Part shown: positions 17,903 to 26,880 of the stretch, piece after piece
Position numbering within the stretch: position 1 is the first letter of the stretch
Layout: every line of letters begins with the position of its first letter
Source of the DNA: Aquicoccus sp. G2-2
GTDB lineage: Bacteria > Pseudomonadota > Alphaproteobacteria > Rhodobacterales > Rhodobacteraceae
Direction of reading: 5' to 3'
DNA: 64,000 bases
Assembly (NCBI RefSeq): GCF_034555965.1
Contig: NZ_JAYDCK010000003.1
Span: forward strand, 3,348,001 to 3,412,000
Notes under the pieces: generated by a model
The model's input: the letters and a program-made list of their open reading frames with translations, nothing else
The model's database searches: none
What the model was told of the DNA's origin: nothing
Program-made: the position numbers and the translations under genes

Positions 17903-19889
17903 GGTGAGGTGTCCTTGGGCGCGTGCTGCGGCGGCTTGGGGGAAGAGGTGTTGCCACGCCCTTCGGGAGGAGAGGGCGCGGGGGAAAGAAACGCGGAAAG
18001 CGCCTCGGCGGTGAAGGGTTTGGGCAGCACCGGGGCGCAGGTGAGTGCTTGTTGGTGCAACGGATGCGCAGGCGGCAGGGAGGTCATCAGGAAGGCGGGC
18101 GGATGCGCTGGCGGCAATGCGTGCAACAGGTCGATCCCGGTGGCCGCCCCTTCGAGCGAGATGTCGGACAGGATGAGCGAAATATCGGGGATTTGCGCGG
18201 CCAGCGAGAGGGCTTCGTCAGCGGAGGTGGCTTCGACAACCGTATGGCCGGAGGCGGTGAGCATGGCACGGATGGAACTCCGCAGATCGGAGCTGTCTTC
18301 GACCAGAAGGACAAGACCAGGCGCGATGGGGCGCGCCGCGGTGCGCAATGGCAAGCGAATGGAGACCTGCCCGCCGGTGGTGCAATTGGATAGGGCAGCA
18401 CGCCCCCGGCCAACTTGGTCATGTCATAGACCATGGCAAGGCCGAGGCCGGAGCCTTCGCCGCCTTTGGTGGTGAAGAACGGTTCGAACCCGCGATCAAG
18501 CGCATCGGGCGTAAAGCCTGGCCCGGTATCGCTGACTGAGAATTCCACCCATGTTTCCTGCACGGTGCGCGCCGTCAGGGTGATGGTGCCGGAGGCGCCG
18601 GGAGCCGATGTGGCGGTGCAGGCATCGCGGGCATTGAGCACGAGATTGAGCAGCGAATCCTGCATCAGGCCGGGATCGAGCATCAGCGCATCGGCGGCGA
18701 TCAGGTTGTCGATATGCAGCGCGATCTGCGGCGGCAGAGCCGACTTGGCCAAGGTTTCGAAATCACGCAGGAAAGCGCGGATGTCGGTGGGCCGGGGGGT
18801 GATTTCGCGCGCGCCTGTCATGTCGGCGATGCGGTTGAGCAGGATACCGCCACGCCGGGCGGCGGCGATGGTGGCGGTGATCAACTCATCCGCCGCAGCA
18901 CCCGGAGAGAGGCGCCCGAGCTGTGACTGCATCCCGAGAATGATGGTGAGCAGGTTGGAGAAATCATGCGCCAGCCCGGAGGTGAGCTGTGCGCCGATTT
19001 CGCGGCGGCGAGTTTGTTGAAGCGCGGCTCGGGTTTGGGTTTCCTGCGTCACATCGGTTGACAGTGAATAGATACCGCCGGTGGTTTCATCCGGGGTGAG
19101 GGCGACCCGGATGCGGCGGGAGGAAGGTGCGTGGGTAAACTCAAACACGCTGGCTTCGCCCGCATAGGCACGGGTCAGGTAAGGTTCGATCACTGCCCAT
19201 GGTTGCGGGCCGAGCACATCGGCAACGTGGCGGCCAACCGGGCCGGCCATCGAGCCGGGCATGATCGAACCAAGCCGACCGTTGGAGTAAGTATAGCGCC
19301 GGTCCGGCCCGACATGGGCGATATGGGCGGGCATCATTTCGGTCGTCAGTCTTGTGCGCGCTTCCATCACGGTCAGGCCGCGCTTGGCCTCTTCAAGGGC
19401 GGCGACGGTGGCGGCAAGCTGTCGGTTGGTGGCAGAGAGTTCTTCGGCATGGGACAGCAGTTGATCGGAAAGCACCTCCGAGCGGGCACGCAGCAATTCC
19501 TCGGCGCGCCGGGCGGCGGTGATGTCGGTATAGACGGTCACCCAGCCACCTTGGGGCAGTGGTGCGCCTTCGACGGAAATCGTGCGGCCATTGGCGCGGG
19601 TGCGCTCCATGTAATGCGGCTCAAACGCGCGGGCCTGTTCGCAACGCGCGGTCACGAAGGCTTCGATATCGTCGATTACGCCGTATTCGCCCGCGCTGGC
19701 CAGAAAGCGGATGGTTTCGTCAAAATCAGCACCGGGGGTGGTCAGATGATCGGGCAGGCCGAACATGGTGCGGAACGGCGCGTTCGAGGTGGCGAGCCGC
19801 AGATCGCTGTCATAGATCGAGAGCGCCTGCTGAATGAGGTTCAGCCCGGCCATCGTCATGGCGTGGATATTGGCGTTGGTGGTCGGCAT
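17899..19889 (-). CDS. Soluble PAS-domain hybrid histidine kinase with C-terminal receiver, interrupted by a frameshift
   Basis: About 663 residues once joined. Two PAS-like modules (about 10-125 and 170-285) flank a coiled coil. The kinase core follows, with the H box in GLAHDFSNLLTIILGM (His near 308), N box NLVLNARDA, G1 DTGPGF, F box FEPFFTTKG and G2 GEGSGLGLAM. A receiver domain ends the protein (VLLVEDSSDLRS; Asp near 575). No transmembrane segment is visible, so it should sense a cytoplasmic signal. The frame breaks in the C run at 18403-18407; one more base gives the normal GGRAALSN continuation between the ATPase and receiver. ATG 19889 follows AAAGGAGC. Confidence 0.85.
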
Positions 19890-20235
19890 CGCGGCTCCTT
19901 TGGGCTGAGGTAGCGCAAAGGCGGCGAATGGGGAAGGGTGGTGCGCCCGATGGGTTGCCGTTGCGGCCAGGGCGCGCCCGTGGATCGGGGCCGCCCAGAC
20001 GCATCGTTTGGTCGCCAGAGGGCGCTGTAAAAGTGCCTGCCGGGCGGCCCTTCGTGCGTTGTTTCGGGCAGGGCAGGTCAACTTGTAACAATTCGTTAGA
20101 TTTTGGAAAACTTCAGGCAAGAGTTGACGGCGAGCTTATTCCGCGCACCCTTTGGTGTGGGAGAATCATGCCCACTGCGCCGTTATGCGCGAAAAGGGGA
20201 AGCCCGCGAAGAGACGGGCAAAGGGAGGAAACACC
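19890..20235. other. 346-bp divergent intergenic region
   Basis: Separates the leftward kinase from the rightward ligase operon and must hold both promoters. A relatively AT-rich stretch (about 20080-20120) lies near the middle. I can identify no operator palindrome or RNA gene. Confidence 0.4.
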
Positions 20236-22209
20236 GTGGGGGAACCATCTGGTACAGCCGGTGGGCTTGAGTCCGTTCCGGCGTTATTGCAGCGCAACGC
20301 GCGTGAGTTTGGCGGCAAGCCTGCTTACCGCGAGAAGGAATTCGGCATCTGGCAAAGCTGGAGCTGGGCGCAGGTTGAGCAGGAGGTCGAGGCGTTTGCG
20401 CTTGGGCTGATGGATCTGGGTGTTGGCGAGGGTGAATTCGTCGCCGTGATCGGGCGCAACCGGCCTTATCTTTACTGGGCGATGGTGGCGGCGCAGAGCA
20501 TCGGGGCAATTCCGGTGCCGCTTTATAATGACAGTGCCGCCGACGAGATGGCCTATGTGATGGAGCATTGCGGCGCTCAATATGCCATCGTGGAGGATCA
20601 GGAGCAGGTCGACAAGGTGATCGAAGTGCAGGCCGGGCTGCAACAGTTCAAGCACATGATCTATATTGATCCGCGTGGCCTGCGGAAATACGACCACAGC
20701 GCGCTGCACGCATTCGCGGACATTCAAGAGACGGGGCGGACGCGGCGTGATGCGTTGATCGGTGAGCTTGAGACGCGGCGCGCCAAGCTTGATTACGACA
20801 GCCAGTGCGTGATGCTTTATACCAGCGGCACCACCGGCAAGCCCAAGGGCGTGGTGCTGTCCAACCGCAACATCGTCGTGAGTGCGAAGAACGCCAGCGA
20901 GTTTGACCATCTGGGCCCGGGGGATGAGGTTCTGGCCTATCTGCCGATGGCATGGGTCGGTGATTTCATTTTCTCCATCGGGCAAGCCTATTGGACCGGG
21001 TTTTGCGTGAACTGCCCGGAGAGCGCCGACACGATGATGACCGATCTGCGCGAGATCGGGCCGACGTATTATTTTGCACCGCCGCGGGTGTTTGAGACAC
21101 AGCTGACGCAGGTGATGATCCGGATGGAGGATGCCGGACGGTTCAAGAAATGGCTGTTCGATCATTACATGGCGGTGGCGCAGAAGGTGGGCGGGCGGAT
21201 CCTTGACGGCAAGCCGGTGAGCGTCTGGGACAGGCTGCGGTATTTCATCGGTGATCTGTTGGTTTACGGGCCGCTGAAAAATACGCTTGGGCTGAGCCGG
21301 GTGCGGGTGGGCTATACCGCCGGGGAGGCGATTGGGCCGGAGATTTTCGATTTTTACCGCTCGCTCGGGATCAACCTGAAGCAGCTTTATGGGCAGACCG
21401 AAGCCAGTGTGTTTGTCACCGTGCAGCCGGATGGCGAAGTGCGCGCCGATACCGTGGGCGTGCCTGCGCCGGACGTGGAAATTCGCATCGCTGAAAGTGG
21501 CGAGATTTTCTATCGCTCGCCGGGCACGTTTGTCGAGTATTACAAGAACCCCGAAAGCACCGCGTCAACCAAGGATGCGGAGGGTTGGGTTGCCACCGGG
21601 GATGCCGGGTTCTTTGAGGAAGATACCGGCCATTTGCGGATTATCGACCGGGCCAAGGATGTGGGCAAGATGGCCGACGGGGCGATGTTTGCGCCCAAGT
21701 TTGTCGAGAACAAGCTGAAATTCTATCCCGATATCCTTGAAGCGGTGCTTTATGGCGCGGGGCGGGAATATTGCGTGGCGCTGATCAATATCGACCTGAC
21801 GGCGGTGGGCAACTGGGCCGAGCGCAACAATATCGGATACGCTTCGTATCAAGAGCTGGCCGGACATCCGAAGGTGCTTGATACCATTCAGGCGCATGTT
21901 GAGGCGGTGAACGTGTCGGTGGCGGATGATCCGATGCTGTCGGGCTGTCAGGTGCATCGTTTTCTGGTGCTGCACAAGGAACTTGACGCGGATGACGGCG
22001 AGATGACCCGCACCCGCAAGGTGCGCCGGGCTTTTGTTGCCGACAAGTTCAACGATCTGGTGGAGGCGCTTTACGATGGTTCGAAAAGCATCTCGACCAG
22101 AACGGAAGTGACCTATGAGGATGGCCGCAAGGGCGCGATCAGCGCGACGCTGGAGATTCGCGATGCGAAGGTGGTGCCAGTGAACGGTCAGAAGGTGGCG
22201 GCGGAATGA
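20236..22209 (+). CDS. AMP-forming long-chain acyl-CoA ligase
   Basis: A 657-residue ANL-superfamily enzyme activating a carboxylic acid to its CoA thioester. The nucleotide P-loop is LYTSGTTGKPKGVVLSN; also present are LKQLYGQTEAS, the WVATGDAGFF motif and RIIDRAKD. Its length and the presence of an insert in the middle resemble long-chain (FadD15/eukaryotic type) synthetases rather than the 550-residue FadD. GTG 20236 follows a strong GGGAGGAAAC site; ATG 20185 is an alternative. The stop overlaps the next gene, so it is the first gene of the ABC transporter operon and probably activates the imported substrate. Confidence 0.88.
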   Translation: MGEPSGTAGGLESVPALLQRNAREFGGKPAYREKEFGIWQSWSWAQVEQEVEAFALGLMDLGVGEGEFVAVIGRNRPYLYWAMVAAQSIGAIPVPLYNDSAADEMAYVMEHCGAQYAIVEDQEQVDKVIEVQAGLQQFKHMIYIDPRGLRKYDHSALHAFADIQETGRTRRDALIGELETRRAKLDYDSQCVMLYTSGTTGKPKGVVLSNRNIVVSAKNASEFDHLGPGDEVLAYLPMAWVGDFIFSIGQAYWTGFCVNCPESADTMMTDLREIGPTYYFAPPRVFETQLTQVMIRMEDAGRFKKWLFDHYMAVAQKVGGRILDGKPVSVWDRLRYFIGDLLVYGPLKNTLGLSRVRVGYTAGEAIGPEIFDFYRSLGINLKQLYGQTEASVFVTVQPDGEVRADTVGVPAPDVEIRIAESGEIFYRSPGTFVEYYKNPESTASTKDAEGWVATGDAGFFEEDTGHLRIIDRAKDVGKMADGAMFAPKFVENKLKFYPDILEAVLYGAGREYCVALINIDLTAVGNWAERNNIGYASYQELAGHPKVLDTIQAHVEAVNVSVADDPMLSGCQVHRFLVLHKELDADDGEMTRTRKVRRAFVADKFNDLVEALYDGSKSISTRTEVTYEDGRKGAISATLEIRDAKVVPVNGQKVAAE

Positions 22210-23027
22210 GCGTGACCGATAAAGATACCTACACGACCGAAGACGGCCGCAAGATCGGCGGCGTGCTGATGGAGATGAAGAATATCACCCTGCGGTTTGG
22301 CGGGGTGAAGGCGATTACCGATATCAGTTTCGATATCCGCGAGGGCGAGATACGCGCCATTATAGGGCCGAACGGGGCGGGCAAGTCTTCGATGCTGAAC
22401 GTGATCTCGGGCTTTTACGTGCCGCAGGAAGGCGAGGTTTGGTATAAGGGGGCCAAGCGGCCACAGATGAAGCCTTATGCGGTGGCGCGGCAGGGGATTG
22501 CGCGCACCTTCCAGAATATCGCGCTGTTTGAGGGCATGAGCGTGCTCGATAATGTGATGACCGGGCGGCTCAACCATATGAAGGCGGGGCTTTTCGCGCA
22601 GGCGCTTTGGAAGGGCAAGGCCGAGCGCGAGGAAGTGGCAAACCGCGACGTGGTGGAGCATGTCATTGATTTTCTGGAAATTCAGGCGATCCGCAAAACG
22701 CCGGTGGCGCGGCTGCCCTATGGGTTGAAAAAGCGGGTCGAGCTGGCGCGCGCGCTGGCCGCGCAGCCGAGCCTTCTGCTGCTGGATGAGCCGATGGCGG
22801 GGATGAATGTCGAGGAAAAAGAGGACATGAGCCGCTTTATTCTGGATGTGAATGACGAGTTCGGCACCACCATCGCGCTTATCGAGCATGACATGGGCGT
22901 GGTGATGGACCTGTCGGACCGCGTGGTGGTGATGGATTACGGCAAGAAGATCGGCGATGGCACGCCCGATGAGGTGCGCAGCAATCAGGACGTGATCGAC
23001 GCTTATCTGGGGGTGGCGCATGACTGA
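22206..23027 (+). CDS. ABC transporter ATP-binding protein, LivG type
   Basis: A 273-residue cytoplasmic ATPase of the hydrophobic amino acid (HAAT) ABC family. Walker A is GPNGAGKSSMLN, the Q-loop region follows in RTFQNIALFEGM, the signature is a degenerate YGLKKRVELARAL in place of LSGGQ, Walker B is LLLLDEPMAGMN, and the switch His is in IEHDMGVV. The degenerate signature is normal for LivG. It overlaps the ligase stop by 4 bases. Encoded with LivH-, LivM-, SBP- and LivF-type partners. Confidence 0.92.
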   Translation: MSVTDKDTYTTEDGRKIGGVLMEMKNITLRFGGVKAITDISFDIREGEIRAIIGPNGAGKSSMLNVISGFYVPQEGEVWYKGAKRPQMKPYAVARQGIARTFQNIALFEGMSVLDNVMTGRLNHMKAGLFAQALWKGKAEREEVANRDVVEHVIDFLEIQAIRKTPVARLPYGLKKRVELARALAAQPSLLLLDEPMAGMNVEEKEDMSRFILDVNDEFGTTIALIEHDMGVVMDLSDRVVVMDYGKKIGDGTPDEVRSNQDVIDAYLGVAHD

Positions 23028-23059
23028 TGCGAGGTGGCGCACCGCGGGACCGGGGGCAG

Positions 23060-23106
23060 GAATTTTGCAAAATTCACGCCAAAATTCTTTGGAGAATTTT
23101 GGCGTG
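23060..23106. repeat. Two adjacent perfect palindromes
   Basis: First, a 16-base perfect palindrome GAATTTTGCAAAATTC (23060-23075). Directly after it, a stem-loop with a perfect 13-bp stem, CACGCCAAAATTC / GAATTTTGGCGTG, around TTTGGA (23075-23106). They share the AAAATTC core. They occupy the livG-livH gap, 26 bases before the permease start. AT-rich against the GC-rich background. Confidence 0.85.
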
Positions 23107-23131
23107 GTGCCGGTGGTGAAGGGAGACAGCA

Positions 23132-24118
23132 ATGCCTGATCAACTCGTATATGCGATGGAGGTCTTCCTTAACGGGCTGATGTCCGGGGTGCTGTATTCG
23201 CTGGTGGCATTGGGGTTTGTCCTGATCTACAAGGCGAGCGGAATTTTCAACTATGCCCAAGGGGTTATGGCGCTTTTTGCGGCGCTGACGCTGGTTGGCA
23301 TCATGGAAGGCGAGGTGCCGTTCGCGCATCTTATTCGTGGTGCCACCGGGATCGATGTTTCGCATTTCGGCTGGCATGTGCCTGCGGTGCTTGCGATTGT
23401 GCTGACCGGCGTGGTGATGGTGCTGTTTGCGTGGTTGGTGCAGAAGCTTATCTTCCGCCATCTTGTCGGGCAGGACCCTATTATCCTTTTCATGGCGACG
23501 ATCGGGCTTGCCTATTTCCTTGAAGGGTTCGGGGATATCATGTGGGGCTCGGAGATCAAGAAGCTGGATGTCGGCTTGCCGCAGGGGATCAATTCACTGA
23601 TCGACAGGACCACGGATGGCTGGTTCGGGTATGGCTTCTTTATCGACAACCTCGACATCGTGGCGACCATCGTTGCGGCGATCCTGGTGGTCGCGCTGGT
23701 GCTGTTTTCGCAATACACCAAGCATGGCCGGGCGATGCGCGCGGTGGCAGACGATCATCAGGCGGCGCTTTCGGTCGGGATCGGGCTTAACTTCATCTGG
23801 GTGATGGTGTGGTCGCTGGCCGGGTTCGTGGCGTTGGTCGCGGGTATCATGTGGGGCACCAAATCGGGCGTGCAGTTTTCGCTGAGTCTGATTGCGCTGA
23901 AGGCGCTGCCGGTGCTGATGCTGGGCGGGTTCACCTCGATCCCCGGTGCCATCGTGGGCGGGTTGATCATCGGGGTGGGCGAGAAGCTGTTCGAATTCTG
24001 GGTCGGCCCGATGGTGGGAGGCGCCACCGAGAACTGGTTCGCCTATGTGCTTGCGCTTTTGTTCCTCGTCTTCCGGCCGCAGGGCCTGTTTGGCGAGAAG
24101 ATTATCGAGAGGGTGTGA
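23132..24118 (+). CDS. Branched-chain-type ABC permease, LivH type
   Basis: A 328-residue inner-membrane permease with about eight hydrophobic segments. The family opening GLMSGVLYSLVALGFVLIYKASG and the EAA-like loop GRAMRAVADDHQAALSVGI are clear. It pairs with the LivM-type subunit. ATG 23132 follows GAAGGGAGA. The gene lies 104 bases after the ATPase, with the palindromes in between. Confidence 0.92.
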   Translation: MPDQLVYAMEVFLNGLMSGVLYSLVALGFVLIYKASGIFNYAQGVMALFAALTLVGIMEGEVPFAHLIRGATGIDVSHFGWHVPAVLAIVLTGVVMVLFAWLVQKLIFRHLVGQDPIILFMATIGLAYFLEGFGDIMWGSEIKKLDVGLPQGINSLIDRTTDGWFGYGFFIDNLDIVATIVAAILVVALVLFSQYTKHGRAMRAVADDHQAALSVGIGLNFIWVMVWSLAGFVALVAGIMWGTKSGVQFSLSLIALKALPVLMLGGFTSIPGAIVGGLIIGVGEKLFEFWVGPMVGGATENWFAYVLALLFLVFRPQGLFGEKIIERV

Positions 24119-24120
24119 GA

Positions 24121-24261
24121 TGACCGGATTGCGCGCACGGATGAAAGATTGGTCAAGGAGCAGACCGTTTGCCACAACCGCTATCGTCGCTTGTTTCGGA
24201 CCGGGGAGCCGGGCGGTGTGCCTGCCGCTTCGCCATGACATTCACGGGGAGAATGCCTGAT
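24121..24261 (+). CDS. Candidate 46-residue coupled ORF between the two permease genes
   Basis: ATG 24121 comes two bases after the permease stop, and the TGA at 24259-24261 overlaps the ATG of the next permease gene. The product (opening MTGLRARMKDWSRSRPFAT) is basic, cysteine-containing and matches no family I know. The exact fit between two genes, with overlapping stop and start, is what a translated small gene or coupling leader would show. It may also be chance in a GC-rich spacer, so this is a low-confidence call. Confidence 0.35.
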
Positions 24262-25387
24262 GTTTTACCGCGAAGCCGGTGATTTCAAGACGTCCTATGT
24301 CGATGACAATCAGACATTCCCGATCAAGTTCGATCGCTATCGCTATTACGCGGTGATGTTCATCGCTTTCGCGATTATCCCGTTCATCCTCAACGATTAC
24401 TGGGTGAATGCGATCATGCTGCCGTTCCTGATCTATGCCATTGCGGCGATCGGGCTGAATATTTTGACCGGGTATTGCGGGCAGGTCAGCCTTGGGTCGG
24501 GCGGGTTCATGGCGGTGGGGGCATATGCCTGCTACAAGTTCATGACCGGGCTCGACATCTGGCTGCCCAATGGTCCGGAAGGCGAGATGGTGCAATATGC
24601 GCTGCCGCCGATCAATATCTTCTTTTCGGTGATCCTTGCCGGGTTCGTTACCGCCTTGGTCGGGGTTTTGTTTGGCCTGCCGAGCTTGCGGATCAAGGGG
24701 TTCTACCTTGCCGTGGCAACATTGGCGGCGCAGTTCTTCCTTGTCTGGTTGTTCAACAAATGGGCCTGGGCCTATAATTATTCGGCCAGCGGGCAGATCA
24801 GCGCGCCAGAGCGCGGCATATTTGGTGTGATGGTGACGGGCGCAAATACGAAAGCCTGGGCGAGCTATTTGTTCTGTCTTGTTTTGCTGACGGTTTTGGC
24901 GCTCGGGGCGCGCAACCTGACGCGTGGCTCCATGGGGCGCAAATGGATGGCGATCCGCGACATGGATATTGCCGCCGAGATTATCGGGGTGGACCCGCTC
25001 AAGGCCAAGCTTAGCGCGTTTGCGGTGAGTTCATTCTATATCGGCATTTCCGGTGCGTTGTTCTTCGCTGTGTACCTGGGGGCCGTGGAAGTGGGCGAGG
25101 CGTTTGGCATCAACAAGAGCTTCTTGCTGCTGTTCATGGTGATTATCGGCGGGCTTGGCTCGATCTTTGGGGCATTTGCGGGGGCGGCGTTCCTTGTGTT
25201 GCTGCCGGTCCTGCTCAAGAATGTGCTGGTTGGCGGGCTGGGCTGGCCGACCGATCTTGCGGCGCATTTGCAGCTTCTTATCGTTGGTGCGCTGATCGTT
25301 GTTTTCCTGATTGCCGAGCCACATGGCATTGCCCAGCTTTGGCGGGTGGCCAAGGAGAAACTACGGCTTTGGCCCTTCCCGCATTAG
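24260..25387 (+). CDS. Branched-chain-type ABC permease, LivM type
   Basis: A 375-residue inner-membrane permease. Family landmarks are AIAAIGLNILTGYCGQVSLGSGGFMAVGAYA, SLRIKGFYLAVATLAAQF and the cytoplasmic loop GRKWMAIRDMDIAAEIIGVDPLKAKL. An N-terminal extension of about 35 residues precedes the first membrane span. The start overlaps the stop of the small ORF at 24121; GGGGAGAAT lies just upstream as a ribosome-binding site. Confidence 0.92.
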   Translation: MFYREAGDFKTSYVDDNQTFPIKFDRYRYYAVMFIAFAIIPFILNDYWVNAIMLPFLIYAIAAIGLNILTGYCGQVSLGSGGFMAVGAYACYKFMTGLDIWLPNGPEGEMVQYALPPINIFFSVILAGFVTALVGVLFGLPSLRIKGFYLAVATLAAQFFLVWLFNKWAWAYNYSASGQISAPERGIFGVMVTGANTKAWASYLFCLVLLTVLALGARNLTRGSMGRKWMAIRDMDIAAEIIGVDPLKAKLSAFAVSSFYIGISGALFFAVYLGAVEVGEAFGINKSFLLLFMVIIGGLGSIFGAFAGAAFLVLLPVLLKNVLVGGLGWPTDLAAHLQLLIVGALIVVFLIAEPHGIAQLWRVAKEKLRLWPFPH

Positions 25388-25463
25388 CGGTGGGGTGGAG
25401 GCCAAATAATCCGGGGGATTTCCCCGGGCAAAATCGGATCAACCTAATGGGAGGAGAAAACCG

Positions 25464-26756
25464 ATGAAATTGAAACTGAAACTGACGGCACTTGCGCTGG
25501 GGGCCGCTTTGGCGGCCGGTCCGGCGATGGCGGATCTGGTGTTTCCGTCGCTATCTTATCGCACCGGCCCGTATGCGGCGGGCGGGATTCCGTTTGCCGA
25601 TGGCTATGCGGATTATTTTACGCTGGTCAACGAGCGTGATGGCGGCATTGGCGGCGAGAAGATCGTCGTGCCGGAATGCGAAACCGGCTATAACACCGAG
25701 AAGGGTGTGGAATGTTATGAATCCACCAAGGGCGACGGCGCGCTTCTTTATGAACCGCTGAGCACCGGTATCACCTATCAGTTGATCCCCAAGGCGACGG
25801 CGGACAAGATTCCGGTGCATACCACCGGATATGGCCGTACCTCTGCCGCGAACGGCAAGGTGTTTCCCTATATCTTCAACTACCCGGCGAATTATTGGGA
25901 CGCCGCATCGGGCATGATCAACTATCTGCTGGAGACCAACGACAACGACATCAAAGGTAAGAAGGTCGCGTTGGTCTATCACAACTCTGCCTATGGCAAA
26001 GAACCGATCCGCACCTTGCGCGAGTTGAGCAAGAAGCATGGGTTCGAGCTAACCGAGATCGCGGTCGACCATCCGGGTCAGGAGCAGAAATCGCAGTGGT
26101 TGCAGGTGCGCCGCGACAAGCCGGATTACGTGATCCTGTGGGGCTGGGGTGTGATGAATCAGGTTGCCATTCAGGAGGCGATCAACATCCGCTTTCCGAT
26201 GGATCACATGATCGGCATCTACTGGTCAGGCGCGGAACATGACGTTCTGCCTGCGGGCGAGGCGGCGGACGGTTACAAGGCCGTGACGTTCCATGCGGTC
26301 GGCGACGATTTCCCGGTGTTCGATGACATTCAGAAATATGTCGTGGACAAGGGATTGGCCGCAGGCGCGGGCGATCAGATCGGCACGGTGCTTTATAACC
26401 GTGGGCTTTATTCCGCAATGATGGCGGTGGAAGCCGCCAAGACGGCGCAGAAGATGCATGACACCAAGAAGATCACTGGTGAGATGATGCGTGACGGGAT
26501 GGAGAACCTCGATATGTCAGCCGAGAAGATGGAATCGCTTGGCATGGGCGGGTTTGGCCCGGTGTTTCATGTGACCTGCGCAAACCACGGTGGGCCGGGA
26601 CTTGTCGGCATGACGCAGTGGGATGCGAAAGCGAAGAAATGGACGCTGATCAGCGACTTCAAACCCACCGACCGGGAAGTGATTGACAAGCTGATTGCTG
26701 AGGATTCTGCGGCTTATGCCAAGGAAAACAACATCACGCCGCGCACGTGTGACTGA
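25464..26756 (+). CDS. ABC transporter periplasmic substrate-binding protein, Peripla_BP_6 type
   Basis: A 430-residue binding protein with a signal peptide (LALGAALAAGPAMA, cleavage before DLVFPSL). The two-lobed fold is recognisable from YADYFTLVNERDGGIGGEKI near the start, VALVYHNSAYGKEPI and QWLQVRRDKPDYVILWGWG. It belongs to the amino acid/amide/aromatic acid binding group, but it is distinct from true leucine-binding proteins. With the ligase upstream, a carboxylic acid substrate is plausible. A GGGAGGA site precedes ATG 25464. Confidence 0.9.
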   Translation: MKLKLKLTALALGAALAAGPAMADLVFPSLSYRTGPYAAGGIPFADGYADYFTLVNERDGGIGGEKIVVPECETGYNTEKGVECYESTKGDGALLYEPLSTGITYQLIPKATADKIPVHTTGYGRTSAANGKVFPYIFNYPANYWDAASGMINYLLETNDNDIKGKKVALVYHNSAYGKEPIRTLRELSKKHGFELTEIAVDHPGQEQKSQWLQVRRDKPDYVILWGWGVMNQVAIQEAINIRFPMDHMIGIYWSGAEHDVLPAGEAADGYKAVTFHAVGDDFPVFDDIQKYVVDKGLAAGAGDQIGTVLYNRGLYSAMMAVEAAKTAQKMHDTKKITGEMMRDGMENLDMSAEKMESLGMGGFGPVFHVTCANHGGPGLVGMTQWDAKAKKWTLISDFKPTDREVIDKLIAEDSAAYAKENNITPRTCD

Positions 26757-26768
26757 TTGCGCAAGCGT

Positions 26769-26824
26769 GCCCCGGTGTTGAGCCGGGGCGGTAAAAAATG
26801 GCGCGGCGGCAAGGTTCGCCGCGC
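26769..26824 (+). other. Two stem-loops between the binding protein and LivF genes
   Basis: GCCCCGG/CCGGGGC with a 7-base loop (26769-26789), then a perfect 8-bp GCGCGGCG/CGCCGCGC stem with an 8-base loop (26801-26824). Neither has a U tract. Such structures after a binding-protein gene often stabilise its mRNA or reduce read-through; here that is inference. Confidence 0.55.
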
Positions 26825-26880
26825 TGACAAAGAAACACGAGGTCCCGGATCAGGTCCGGGACGGGTTGGGAGAGACGCCC

